Below the pieces are notes generated by a model. That model had not been told where the DNA came from and searched no databases. It saw only the letters and a list, made by a program, of their open reading frames with translations. The translations under genes and the position numbers were made by a program. DNA of 64,000 bases from an uncultured Planctomycetaceae bacterium (lineage in GTDB: Bacteria; Planctomycetota; Planctomycetia; Planctomycetales; Planctomycetaceae). The DNA lies in the NCBI GenBank assembly GCA_943787265.1, contig CALSLT010000041.1, positions 1-64,000 on the forward strand. The letters run 5' to 3'. Below are positions 1 through 8,571 of this stretch, in pieces (position 1 is the stretch's first letter; every line of letters begins with the position of its first letter).

Positions 1-2
1 AG

Positions 3-556
3 TTAAGGCCGGGTGAAGGAGCGAGGATTGTCGACGGCAAGGTGTCGGCTTCGCATGACGTTGGCGATTCGCTTCTTTCGGCGAGCTGGATTCATCCCTT
101 ACTGGCGAAGAAGGGGCATGGCGATCCCGAGCTGAATGAACGTGTCGACGAATTGCTGGCTCGCATCGGCCATTCCAAGATGTCGATGCTTTATGAGCGG
201 GAAATTCGCAGCCTGGGCGAGTACTGCGTTTTACCCTTGATTCGTTACGTGCAGTCTCCGATTTCACAAAACGATCCAGGCCGGCGTGCGAGTGCAATGG
301 CGATTGTTGCCGACCTTGCTCCATCGGTGTTGCTCAGTGAATTGTTGTGTTGCCGCTGCTTCAGGACGGCAGCCCGGAAGTTCGGTACCAGACGGCACGA
401 GCTCTCTTCCGACTGACCGGCGAAACTCAGGGACTGAGTCCCGAAGATTGGAGACGGCCACTCACTGATGGCAATCCGGCGATCGAGTTATGGGCACGGT
501 GGTGGGACCGAAATCGGAGTCGCTTTCCTGCCTTCAAGGCGTCATCCGCAGATTGA
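3..556 (+). pseudogene. HEAT-like repeat protein, 5' partial and frameshifted
   Basis: The frame is open from the window edge, so the true start probably lies upstream; a GTG at 42 is the first in-window start. The product reads as helical repeats (for example LGEYCVLPLIRYVQSP followed by GRRASAMAIVADLAPS). Around 343-352 the five bases TGTTG occur twice in tandem. Removing one copy joins frame 3 to the frame that continues at 353 with PLLQDGSPEVRYQTARALF, a typical HEAT unit, and ends at the TGA at 554-556. As read, translation would stop at about 416 with an unrelated tail. This is either a real frameshift or an assembly error. Function is unknown; HEAT repeats generally mediate protein-protein contacts. 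Confidence 0.6.
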
Positions 557-675
557 GCTTTGAGGAAGTTGGTGAGTAGCCATCGTCATTAGCTTGACCC
601 TCGCTTTTCGAAGTTCCATCGGCAGGCCATACTGGCTCGCACCGATGCTGTGCCAATCTTCTGCCTGGGAGCACT

Positions 676-2043
676 GTGATGAGCCGACTTGTTTTGACGT
701 TATTTGCCGTTGGAATCTTCCAGGTAAGCCAATCGTTGAATGCTGGCGAAATAGAGCACGACGGTTGGGTTTTCGAATCGCCTCGTGCCGAAATTCAGCC
801 ATCGGCGGAGTGGGTGCCGACCGGCGGACGAACTGGTTCCGGAGCGTTGGTGATTCAGTCCGACGATCGCAATGGCCTAACCGGTGTGTGGAAGAAGACA
901 GTCTCGATTGAGGGGGGAGCCTACTTTCGATTCTCGGCGTCGAGACGAGCGAAGAATGTTGAACACATTCGGCGGACCGGTACCGCTCGAATTATCTGGC
1001 TCGACGACGCTGGTAGAAATGTCAGGCATGACGAGCCGTCGTTTGCTTCGTACCGGCCGGGTGAGCGGCCTCGCGCCGAGCCTGAGTTCCCCGCGGATGC
1101 AAAAACAGAAGCCGGCTGGACGGAAGTCGCCGGAACTTATCTTGTGCCGAGTGACGCCACTCAGGCGAGACTTGAGCTGCACTTTCGATGGGGCGATCCG
1201 AACGCTCGCGTCGAATGGTCGGACATTTCGTTGACGAAGATTCCCGCGCCGAAACCACGAAAGGTTCGGCTGGCGACGGTTCATTACAAACCTCGTGAAG
1301 GAAAGACGCCAAAAGAGAAACGCGAACAGTTTGCCTCATTGATCGCCGACGCTGCGGACCAGAAGGCTGACTTTGTCGTGCTGCCGGAAACGCTGACGTA
1401 CTACGGGACGGGGCTAAAGTACGTCGATGTTGCCGAGCCAGTGCCGGGGCCATCCACTGACTACTTCGGTACGCTCGCGAAAAAGCACGATCTGTACGTT
1501 GTTGCCGGGCTGCTCGAACGGGATAAGCACCTTGTCTACAACGTCGCCGTGCTGATCGGACCGGATGGAAAGATTGCAGGAAAGTACAGAAAGGTCACTC
1601 TGCCTCGCGGAGAGGTCGAAGGCGGCATCATGCCTGGCAACGAGTATCCCGTCTTTGAAACTCGGTTCGGAAAAGTCGGAATGATGATTTGCTACGACGG
1701 CTTCTTTCCGGAAGTCGCCCGCGAATTAAGTAACAACGGTGCGGAAGTGATTGCCTGGCCGGTCTGGGGCTGTAACCCGCTGCTCGGCGCCGCGCGAGCC
1801 TGCGAGAATCACGTTTACGTTATCAGCAGCACGTACACCGACGTGTCTTCCGACTGGATGATCTCAGCCGTGTACGGCCACGACGGCAAGCCATTGGCTC
1901 AGGCTAAAGAGTGGGGATCGGTCGCCGTGACCGAAGTCGACCTCAACAAACCTCTTCATTGGCAAAGCCTCGGCGATTTCAAAGCCCAGATCGTCCGCCA
2001 TCGGCCGGTGACACCGGGCGAAGTTGCTGCCCAACAGCGGTAG
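676..2043 (+). CDS. Secreted carbon-nitrogen hydrolase (nitrilase family)
   Basis: The 455-residue product begins with a signal peptide (residues 1-24; GTG at 676 or ATG at 679). Residues about 25-190 form a beta-rich region resembling a carbohydrate-binding or discoidin-like sandwich. Residues about 197-445 are a nitrilase-superfamily domain. The catalytic triad is visible: Glu238 in LPET, Lys306 in YRKVTLPRGE and Cys339 in MMICYDGFFPE. The family hydrolyses non-peptide C-N bonds (amides, nitriles, N-carbamoyl groups); the substrate cannot be read from sequence. The export signal is notable because most family members are cytoplasmic. The gene stands alone, and its TAG stop lies at the edge of a palindromic repeat. 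Confidence 0.88.
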   Translation: MMSRLVLTLFAVGIFQVSQSLNAGEIEHDGWVFESPRAEIQPSAEWVPTGGRTGSGALVIQSDDRNGLTGVWKKTVSIEGGAYFRFSASRRAKNVEHIRRTGTARIIWLDDAGRNVRHDEPSFASYRPGERPRAEPEFPADAKTEAGWTEVAGTYLVPSDATQARLELHFRWGDPNARVEWSDISLTKIPAPKPRKVRLATVHYKPREGKTPKEKREQFASLIADAADQKADFVVLPETLTYYGTGLKYVDVAEPVPGPSTDYFGTLAKKHDLYVVAGLLERDKHLVYNVAVLIGPDGKIAGKYRKVTLPRGEVEGGIMPGNEYPVFETRFGKVGMMICYDGFFPEVARELSNNGAEVIAWPVWGCNPLLGAARACENHVYVISSTYTDVSSDWMISAVYGHDGKPLAQAKEWGSVAVTEVDLNKPLHWQSLGDFKAQIVRHRPVTPGEVAAQQR

Positions 2044-2105
2044 CCGGAGTTGCAAGACTTCGGGGCTGATTGTGCGTAGCCGAATTCTTGCGAATCCGGC
2101 TACGC
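2040..2105. repeat. Palindromic intergenic repeat between convergent genes
   Basis: The 66 bp hold two related halves in opposite orientation: 2040-2063 (GTAGCCGGAGTTGCAAGACT...) and the reverse complement of about 2081-2104 (GTAGCCGGATTCGCAAGAAT...). The second half is itself a hairpin, with arms 2074-2087 and 2092-2105 matching at 13 of 14 positions around TTGC. It touches the stop codons of both flanking convergent genes and could act as a bidirectional terminator, though it lacks a U-tract. Confidence 0.7.
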
Positions 2106-2875
2106 TAACTGTCAGCTCCGTCGGAGACGTTATCGTTTTCCGAGAGTTTCGTCTCGGTTCCGGCCGACAGTCGGCGAATCACGATGACGATCGCAATGAC
2201 GTAAACGAATCCGGCTGCCAGCAGCGGATAGAGCAGCCACGGGTAGGCGACGAACAGACTTTCGGCCAGCCAGGCTTGCGCGAAACACAGCGGGGCCATG
2301 CCGAACATTGTGGCGAGCATGACTTTGCCGATGGGAATTCTCGTGAAGCCCGCCGCGTACGAAACCAGGTCGGACGACGTCAGCGGGTTCACTCGCAGAA
2401 GAAAAATCAGCCAGCTTCCTCGACGGTCGAGTTCGGACTGAGCATTCTCCAGGGAGTCCTCGGGGAATAAGCGAGTCAGCCAGCTTGAGCCGATGTTTCT
2501 TGTGATGCCGCAGGCGATTCCAGCGCCGAGCACGTTTCCAATCAGAGATAACAGGCCGCCGACAAATCCGCCAAATACAACTCCACCAGGCGCATACAGC
2601 ATGAGCCCCGGAATCGGAGCGACGACGACTTCGATCGTGACAAACGCGACGTAAACGATCGGGGCGAGCGGCCCGCAGGCTTCAAAGAACTGTTGGAGTC
2701 GTTCGACTTTCCAGGCCGCGGTCTGGTCAGTTCGGGCCAGATCAAACACGATCCCCTCGGACTGCCATGACCAGAACGTGACGATCAGAAATACAATCAG
2801 CAGCGCGCCCATCAGCCAGATGGGGCTTCGGAAATGGCTTTTTGTGGGCTGCTCGACGGCGGTCTCTTCTGGCAT
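2105..2875 (-). CDS. TVP38/TMEM64 family (VTT domain) membrane protein
   Basis: A 256-residue integral membrane protein. A first hydrophobic helix at residues about 19-38 precedes a core with the signature of the SNARE-associated/VTT (DedA-like) family: the re-entrant glycine- and proline-rich segment PIPGLMLYAPGGVVFGG near residues 87-104, GNVLGAGIACGITR, and the second conserved stretch LLRVNPLTSSDLVSYAAGF around residues 160-178. Two further membrane helices close the protein. The family is linked to lipid scrambling and membrane homeostasis; a specific role is not known here. It is convergent with the nitrilase gene and monocistronic. Confidence 0.85.
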   Translation of the reverse strand: MPEETAVEQPTKSHFRSPIWLMGALLIVFLIVTFWSWQSEGIVFDLARTDQTAAWKVERLQQFFEACGPLAPIVYVAFVTIEVVVAPIPGLMLYAPGGVVFGGFVGGLLSLIGNVLGAGIACGITRNIGSSWLTRLFPEDSLENAQSELDRRGSWLIFLLRVNPLTSSDLVSYAAGFTRIPIGKVMLATMFGMAPLCFAQAWLAESLFVAYPWLLYPLLAAGFVYVIAIVIVIRRLSAGTETKLSENDNVSDGADS

Positions 2876-3021
2876 GGCCGAAGCCTATCGGAACGCTTGA
2901 TGGCGTCCCATGATGCGAGGCCGTCTTCTGTTGCCGGTTCCGCAGTTCGTCGTCATCGTATCATGGCCCGGACGACGCTCGGGCATCTGGTGATTCTGTA
3001 ACTGCTTGGAGGCAATTTAAA

Positions 3022-3390
3022 ATGTCCGGTGACGATCAGATTGCAATTTCCGTTGAAAATGGCGTGACAGTGGTTCGTCTCGGGACGGACTTTGCGAGCA
3101 TCTACGAAAGTGATCTGGCACGGCTCGACGGAATACGCGAACTCGCAGATACGGCAACGCCGGCACGAGTGGTGATCGACCTTTCGCAGACTCGGTACTT
3201 CGGATCAGCGTTCATTGGGTTTCTAATGGCGACCGCTGGGCGGTTGAAGGATCGGGGCAACGGTCAGCTCGGGATTTCCGGAGTGCAGTCATTCGCGACG
3301 ATGGCTTTGGAAGCGACGAAGGCAGATACTCTTCTTGGTTTGTTTGATAGTGTCGACGAGGCAGTGGCCTCGCTTCGGCCGACGGACTGA
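3022..3390 (+). CDS. STAS-domain protein (anti-sigma factor antagonist type)
   Basis: A single 122-residue STAS domain with no other module. The strand-helix pattern ARVVIDLSQTRYFGSAFIGFLM contains Ser62 at the position normally phosphorylated in SpoIIAA/RsbV-type antagonists. An SD-like GGAGG lies just upstream of the ATG. In partner-switching systems such a protein binds a serine-kinase anti-sigma factor; neither the kinase nor a phosphatase is encoded nearby, so the partner is unknown. It is convergent with the zinc-ribbon pair that follows. Confidence 0.82.
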   Translation: MSGDDQIAISVENGVTVVRLGTDFASIYESDLARLDGIRELADTATPARVVIDLSQTRYFGSAFIGFLMATAGRLKDRGNGQLGISGVQSFATMALEATKADTLLGLFDSVDEAVASLRPTD

Positions 3391-3442
3391 CGCTGGATAT
3401 TTACGCCGGAAGATTCCCGACGCGGGCTGAACGTTTGAGGAA

Positions 3443-4414
3443 TCAGCGAGCGGCGACGACTGCGAAGAAAGCAAGAAACGCAACGACGGCACACAGCGCG
3501 ACGAAGATAATCTTCGCGATTGAGTACGGTGCCGTTCCGGTCACGTAGGACGCGTCCTGGCCGGAGATGACCATGCGGTAGAGCCGGCCTTTGTAGCGGT
3601 AGGCAAGAACCCACGCTGGCAGCGAGATTCGCCGCGTGATGAGTTTTCGGAGTACGACCGAGACGCTGGTCTTTCGGAAGCTGGTGCCGGGGATTTCGTT
3701 TTGTTCGACTCGGGCGGCGGCGATGTTTTGGATGGCGGCGATGATTTGCTGCCTCGCTTGTGAGCGTTGCAGGTCGAACTGTTCGATCGTCGCGTTCTGA
3801 GCACCTTCCGGCTGATCACGGATGGAGCCGAGGTCGCAGCCGGGGCCGATTGCGGAAACTTCGGACTGCGAAAGACCACGGGACGCCGAGACCAGAATGT
3901 CGTCGAACGTCATGTTGACCTGGCCGGAGTGTGGTGCCCAGGCGGATCGTCGCGATCCTGCGTTTGAATCGGCGGCCCAGCTGACTTCCGATTCAGCATC
4001 GAATACCCAGCCGACCCACCACAGCGGTTTGAGTTGTTCCAGCCGTGCGGACGTCGTGAGGTCCGATGGGCGGAACCAGCCGAGAGAGCTCAGCCAATGA
4101 CGCATTGCCTTACGAGCTTCGTCCTGGCCAGTCGTGAATGGCAGATAGCCTTCTGATTGTTCCATCGGGTCGTCGACCGTTTCGACTTCCACGACCGAAT
4201 CACAAAATGTGCACGATGGAGCCTGATGTTCGATGTCGTAGGCCGTGGCCGCTCCGCACCCTTTGCAACGCAAAATCTGAATGGTGAGAGTTTCAGCGTG
4301 CGGGCGATCTGCCGGCGAGGCCTGTCCGCAGATCGAGCAGCGGAGGTCGCCCGTTTCGAGAGGCGATTCGCAACGTTCACAGTTCTGGATGGCTGTCGTC
4401 ACGAGTTCCCTCAA
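3443..4414 (-). CDS. Double zinc-ribbon membrane protein
   Basis: The 323-residue product starts with two zinc ribbons: Cys12/15/26/29 and Cys50/53/68/71. A Trp-rich middle region follows (LKPLWWVGWVFDAE), then a Ser/Gln/Ala-rich stretch, and one C-terminal membrane helix at residues about 300-320. Its start overlaps the stop of the upstream gene by four bases (ATGA), so the two are translationally coupled. The neighbour has the same plan, which suggests an ancient duplication and a heteromeric complex with ribbons facing the cytoplasm. No catalytic motif is visible; function unknown. Confidence 0.75.
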   Translation of the reverse strand: MRELVTTAIQNCERCESPLETGDLRCSICGQASPADRPHAETLTIQILRCKGCGAATAYDIEHQAPSCTFCDSVVEVETVDDPMEQSEGYLPFTTGQDEARKAMRHWLSSLGWFRPSDLTTSARLEQLKPLWWVGWVFDAESEVSWAADSNAGSRRSAWAPHSGQVNMTFDDILVSASRGLSQSEVSAIGPGCDLGSIRDQPEGAQNATIEQFDLQRSQARQQIIAAIQNIAAARVEQNEIPGTSFRKTSVSVVLRKLITRRISLPAWVLAYRYKGRLYRMVISGQDASYVTGTAPYSIAKIIFVALCAVVAFLAFFAVVAAR

Positions 4415-5352
4415 TGGCTGGAGGCGATGGCGAGTGCGAATCCGCCGACAATGGCCACGCCGATCAAGACGGCGATGGTGACTTTGATTGCCGAAATCGG
4501 AACTTTGCCGCCGACTCGCCCGGTCTGACCGTTTACCAGGATTTGAACTGGCGGTCGATCTTCTGCATACCGGACCGCGAAAGACCAGACCGGCAGCAGG
4601 ACGAGGTCGATGACTTCCTGGGAAAGGCGTGTTTCAAATTGCAGGCCGGAATGAGAGTCACCTGGCATAAAGTCGTGCAGCATCTGTTCGACTTTGGCGA
4701 CTGATTCGTCATGCGAGAGTTGAAAACAGTCGTCCTTCGAACGGGAAGGGTCTTCGGCGAGCCAGCCAGAGATGAAAGACGGCTCGTATCGACGGAGAGC
4801 TCGGAGGTCGAAAGGTTCGATCGCCTCTAAAGCTTCGTTCGTCACGCCGGCGGAAGCTGTCACGACTACGTCGACGATGTACGTGGAATGGTCGCCGCTG
4901 AGTGACCGATATTCCGTCTTGGTCACGGTTCGCGTTCTGGTGACCGTGTTTCCTTTGGAATCGGTCGTGGTGTACGTCTCGGTTTCGGTGTAGTTCTCGC
5001 CGATTCTTGCAGAGTAGTTTGAGTCAGCGACGGCTCCGTAAAGATAGGCTGGCAGGTAGACTCCGCGAGTCAGTTCAGGGGCCGCCTGTTTGAAGTCGGA
5101 GCGGGCAAAGATGCTCGTCGAGCTGATCCAGCTTCGAACGGCTTCTGCGGCGCGGTCGTGGTCGACAACAAAGCCGACAACGAATGACGGGGCAGGGCGG
5201 TTGGCAGACGGCGGTCGCTCGATGACCGACGGCGAGGCGCAGTACGGGCAGACTGTTGTCCGAAGGTTTGAATCCAGCAGCAATGTCGATCCGCACGCCT
5301 GGCACGAGATCTCGACCTGATCGGCTACTTCTTCGGATGCAGCATCCGTCAT
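4411..5352 (-). CDS. Zinc-ribbon membrane protein, paralogue of downstream gene
   Basis: A 313-residue protein with one N-terminal zinc ribbon (Cys17/20 and Cys35/38 in CQAC and CPYC). A conserved middle region shares features with the downstream protein: a helix beginning AAEAVRSWISS, and the YLPAYLY / LLPVWSFAVRY motifs. A Thr-rich insert (TETETYTTTDSKGNTVTRTR, about residues 121-140) resembles a flexible hairpin. One membrane helix lies at residues about 286-310. This is the first gene of a two-gene operon with ATGA coupling. TFIIB-type zinc ribbons are often annotated on such proteins, but the role is unknown. Confidence 0.75.
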   Translation of the reverse strand: MTDAASEEVADQVEISCQACGSTLLLDSNLRTTVCPYCASPSVIERPPSANRPAPSFVVGFVVDHDRAAEAVRSWISSTSIFARSDFKQAAPELTRGVYLPAYLYGAVADSNYSARIGENYTETETYTTTDSKGNTVTRTRTVTKTEYRSLSGDHSTYIVDVVVTASAGVTNEALEAIEPFDLRALRRYEPSFISGWLAEDPSRSKDDCFQLSHDESVAKVEQMLHDFMPGDSHSGLQFETRLSQEVIDLVLLPVWSFAVRYAEDRPPVQILVNGQTGRVGGKVPISAIKVTIAVLIGVAIVGGFALAIASSH

Positions 5353-5594
5353 TGCAGTTCCTGCTTGCGTGGATGTTCGACAGGCTCTTTCGTGAGCCCG
5401 TCGTTAAACGCAGGATCTGCCAATCGGATCAATCAGACAACTCAACGCTCATAAACACAGTAAACAACTCGGAATGGGTTCAAACGTCGGCTCGTATGAA
5501 TACTCGTGAGTTGGGTGGCGCAGAAGACGCGTGGCCGACAACGGAAGAACTGGTTTCCGTTGCCGGGCCTGGCAAGAAGTTTCAGGGGCACTCG

Positions 5595-5855
5595 CTACGA
5601 AAGGATGCCCGACTCCCAGGGTTCGTCTACGGAAGGGTTATCCCATTCAAGAGCCGATTCCTGCATATCTCGAAGGTCTTCGAGCTGTCGCAACGTGGCG
5701 GTCAGTGCTTCAGCGGCTCCATCTGAGAAACTTTGAGCTCGCGAACTTTCAAAGATGTCGTTGCCTCTTTCGACCTGCGCGGCGTACGCATCCGACTCAG
5801 TCTGAAACGCTGCGATCTGCTGTCGAATGTCCTGGCACAATGTTGCGATATCCAT
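5595..5855 (-). CDS. Small acidic hypothetical protein
   Basis: An 86-residue acidic, mostly helical protein (MDIATLCQDIRQQIAAF...). A strong SD (AAGGAG) lies about 10 bases upstream of the ATG, which supports expression. There is no signal peptide, membrane helix or recognised domain; a coiled-coil-like stretch covers roughly residues 50-70. It lies 242 bp upstream of the zinc-ribbon operon on the same strand. Function unknown. Confidence 0.6.
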   Translation of the reverse strand: MDIATLCQDIRQQIAAFQTESDAYAAQVERGNDIFESSRAQSFSDGAAEALTATLRQLEDLRDMQESALEWDNPSVDEPWESGILS

Positions 5856-6377
5856 CTGTCCCTACTCCTTTGTGTGGGCGTCGCTGAGGCCGGTCCAGGG
5901 CTCAGCGACGCGTTGGTTGCGAAACCTGCGGCAATTTCCAAAACGGCTTGAGTCGATCTCTGGCGACTGTCCGCCGTCTGCGGTTTACCGCTGACGACTG
6001 AGGTATCGGCAGATCGCGAGTGAATCACCTAAGGGAAATCCTGCGAGGTACAGATGTGATCTACTTAGGATCACTCATTGCAGTGTGATTTCGCATCACT
6101 TTGCGTGGCGGGTTGCACTTTCGAAGATTGGTTCTGGCGTATGACGACAAGTCTTGTTAGATGCCATTAGGCCGGGAGGTGTACTCCTCAATTTGAAAAT
6201 AGTCATCCGAGGGGACCGACTGACGCCGATCTGTGGCTCGAAGAGGGGGAGCAGGTCGCGAGTCGCTGCATCAATCAGCTACAGTTTCCGTTGTCGGCGT
6301 TGGAGGGAGTCGCCTCAGTGTTTGAGGGCATCTGCTGCGTCGGCGGATTTAGCCATCAACAAAGATCGACCGTAAAG
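5856..6377. promoter_or_regulatory. Divergent intergenic region with GTGA/TCAC palindromes
   Basis: This 522 bp region separates a minus-strand and a plus-strand gene. It has no convincing ORF. It contains three inverted repeats of the GTGA...TCAC type within 80 bp: 6020-6028 (GTGA-A-TCAC), 6056-6074 (GTGATC-N7-GATCAC) and 6085-6099 (GTGAT-N5-ATCAC). These could be operator sites; the TGTGA half-sites resemble those of CRP/FNR-family regulators, but the spacers (7 and 11) differ from the classical 6. Promoters could not be placed. Confidence 0.35.
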
Positions 6378-6614
6378 ATGAACGACACGCTGGAACGCAA
6401 TCTTGGCGAACAGCCAATTGCTGCCTTAATGGAATCTCTCAATCTGAAACCGCACGACATTGTCGCGGCCTCAACCGTGCAGATGACGCACAAGATGGTG
6501 GCAAGGGCGATGAAGGGGCGCCGGTTGACTCCGAATGTGAAGTGCAAGGTCAGAGACGCTCTGAACCTGGCCGGCGGGACGTCACACACGGTGGCCGACC
6601 TCTTCAACTACTGA
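6378..6614 (+). CDS. Small conserved-looking protein, possible nucleic-acid binder
   Basis: The 78-residue product begins MNDTLERNLGEQPIAALM. Upstream in-frame TTG and GTG codons exist (6291, 6318), the latter with a GGAGGG, but the residues they add are not protein-like, so the ATG at 6378 is preferred. A basic helical segment (HKMVARAMKGRRLTPNVKCK) following an acidic helix looks like a helix-turn-helix or similar DNA/RNA-binding unit. No named family is recognised. It is monocistronic and followed 145 bp later by the PQQ-like gene. Confidence 0.55.
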   Translation: MNDTLERNLGEQPIAALMESLNLKPHDIVAASTVQMTHKMVARAMKGRRLTPNVKCKVRDALNLAGGTSHTVADLFNY

Positions 6615-6759
6615 GCACGGCTGCTCTGCAAATCGTGCCACGCCGCGGTCGATGCACCAATTCGGCGACGTGTTGTGATTCTCCGCTGGTTTCTCAAATG
6701 ACCAGCATTGGCTAGACTCGCACGCTCCTTTTGACTCCCTGATTACGTGAGGCAGAACT

Positions 6760-8097
6760 GTGAATCAGCAACTCGCAATTTGTCTTGGCACGGCGCTGTC
6801 CATCGTCATGTCGGCTGCTGTTAACGCACGAGCCGCTGACGAGTGGCCACAGTTTCGAGGTCCGCAGGCCAATGGTCATGCCGACTCGACAAAACTTCCG
6901 TTGTCCTGGAGCGAGACGGAGAACGTTGTCTGGAAGACGGAAGTCCCAGGGACCGGGCATTCGTCGCCGGTGATCTCGGGAGATCAGATCTGGGTGACTT
7001 CGGCCGTCGAAGTGAAACTTTCAGAGGCTGAAGAAAAGGAGCGTTTGGCTGCAATTAAGAATTCTCGCGGCCTGGAGATCGCCGGCTCGATTTCTTTGCG
7101 AGCGATCTGCGTCAGTCGAACATCCGGAAAATTGCTGCACGATATTGAACTGGTGAAGGTCGACGAGCCTGAGCCGATTCACTCGTTGAACAGTTACGCC
7201 TCGCCGACTCCGATTCTGGAAAACGGCCGACTGTACTGCCACTTCGGAACTTACGGGACGGTGGCTGTCGACACAAAATTGGGAAAGATCATCTGGGTGA
7301 ACGCCGAGCACCACGTCGATCATCAGAACGGTCCGGGAGCGTCGCCGGCTTTGTGGCGAAACAACCTGATTATCAACTTCGACGGGATCGACACTCAGTA
7401 TGTCGCCGCGATTGACAAGCGAGACGGGAAGACGCTGTGGCAGACAAAACGCTCTGGCAAGATGAACGAGAAACGCGAGTTTCAAAAGTGCTACAGCACG
7501 TCGGCAATCATCGAGGACGAAGAACGCGGCTCGCAGGTTGTCTCGCCGGGGGCCGACTGGGTTTACTCGTATGATCCGGCCAATGGCAAAGAACTGTGGA
7601 AGGCCAGCTACGGAACGCTCGGATTTTCGACAGTCCCGCTGCCGGTATTCGGAAAAGGATTGGTCTTCGTATCGACAAGCTTTATTCGACCGAGGTTGCT
7701 GGCCGTTCGTTATGACGGGACGGAGGCGAAAGATGGCTCGCTCGTCGAGTGGCAGATAGATGGTCAGTTGCCACAAAAACCGTCGATGTTGCTGATTGAT
7801 GACGAGCTTTACTTCGTCACTGACAAGGGCATCGGGATGTGCCTGGACGCTCGAACCGGGGCTGAGAACTGGAAAGAGCGGATCGAAGGAAATTATTCGG
7901 CGTCGCCGCTCTTCGCGAACGGACGAATTTATCTCTTCAGCCAGAATGGCAAGACGGTAGTGGTCAACGCTTCGAAGCAATTCGAGAAAGTGGCGGAGAG
8001 CACTCTTGATGGTGGCTTCATGGCATCGCCAGCTGTTGCGGGGGATGCTCTGTTCGTGCGAACGGACACGCACCTTTACCGAATCGAAGAGAAATAG
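6760..8097 (+). CDS. Secreted PQQ-like beta-propeller repeat protein
   Basis: A 445-residue exported protein: a GTG start, a signal peptide ending near residue 26 (AVNARA-ADEW), then WPQFRGPQANG, the usual N-terminal signature of planctomycete PQQ-binding-like repeat proteins. Blades recur as GKxLW/GAENWK motifs (for example KRDGKTLWQTKR, PANGKELWKASYG, ARTGAENWKERI), giving a seven- or eight-bladed propeller. Nothing fused to the propeller suggests a dehydrogenase; such proteins are common in this phylum and probably act in the periplasm as scaffolds or binding proteins. Whether it binds PQQ is unknown. Confidence 0.85.
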   Translation: MNQQLAICLGTALSIVMSAAVNARAADEWPQFRGPQANGHADSTKLPLSWSETENVVWKTEVPGTGHSSPVISGDQIWVTSAVEVKLSEAEEKERLAAIKNSRGLEIAGSISLRAICVSRTSGKLLHDIELVKVDEPEPIHSLNSYASPTPILENGRLYCHFGTYGTVAVDTKLGKIIWVNAEHHVDHQNGPGASPALWRNNLIINFDGIDTQYVAAIDKRDGKTLWQTKRSGKMNEKREFQKCYSTSAIIEDEERGSQVVSPGADWVYSYDPANGKELWKASYGTLGFSTVPLPVFGKGLVFVSTSFIRPRLLAVRYDGTEAKDGSLVEWQIDGQLPQKPSMLLIDDELYFVTDKGIGMCLDARTGAENWKERIEGNYSASPLFANGRIYLFSQNGKTVVVNASKQFEKVAESTLDGGFMASPAVAGDALFVRTDTHLYRIEEK

Positions 8098-8167
8098 TGC
8101 AGCGACTTCGGAGCAAGACGTCACACCGGCAGTTAAATTTTTACAACACGCGAATCAGGAAGATCGC

Positions 8168-8440
8168 ATGGCATCGCGAGACTACTCAAAACATCAGCAA
8201 GGCATCATCAAGCGATATTACGATAATCGTGAGAGCATCGACGGAGAGAAACTCAGCGAGCTGGTGACGAACCTGTACCTGTCTGAAGGTAAGAAAAAAG
8301 AGAAGATGTGGAAGACGGCTGAAGACATCATGACGCGACTGAAGATTCCGGCTGAACGAGTCCGGCATGTCATCGCTTCAGCCGACCCCTCGATTCTCGC
8401 CGAAGTTGTGAAGGACCTGCAGTCTGGAGCCTTGCCGTAA
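8168..8440 (+). CDS. Small basic conserved hypothetical protein
   Basis: A 90-residue protein starting MASRDYSKHQQGIIKRYYDN, with an AGGAAG Shine-Dalgarno seven bases before the ATG at 8168; the longer open frame from 8006 overlaps the preceding gene and is rejected. Lys/Arg-rich N-terminal half with a helix-rich C-terminal half (AERVRHVIASADPSILAEVV). No signal peptide and no recognised domain. It lies 70 bp after the PQQ-like gene. Confidence 0.7.
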   Translation: MASRDYSKHQQGIIKRYYDNRESIDGEKLSELVTNLYLSEGKKKEKMWKTAEDIMTRLKIPAERVRHVIASADPSILAEVVKDLQSGALP

Positions 8441-8469
8441 ACACGAGCGCTCACTCTGGGCTCTATATG

Positions 8470-8497
8470 TCACCTCTCCCGCAAGCGCGAGAGGTGA
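8470..8497. repeat. Short palindromic intergenic hairpin
   Basis: Arms 8470-8482 (TCACCTCTCCCGC) and 8485-8497 pair at 12 of 13 positions around a two-base centre, just after the small gene ending at 8440. There is no U-tract, so a repeat of the REP type is as likely as a terminator. Confidence 0.6.
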
Positions 8498-8571
8498 TGA
8501 TTTCCACGAAGTTGCGGTGTCCAATTACTGCCTCGATCAATTGCTGAACGCTTTCTTCTGAAACACCCGCA

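Noticed and set aside
7021..8124. Minus-strand frame of 367 codons
   Set aside because: It lies antisense within the PQQ-like gene, which has a signal peptide and repeat motifs; the minus product is Arg-rich and has no domain.
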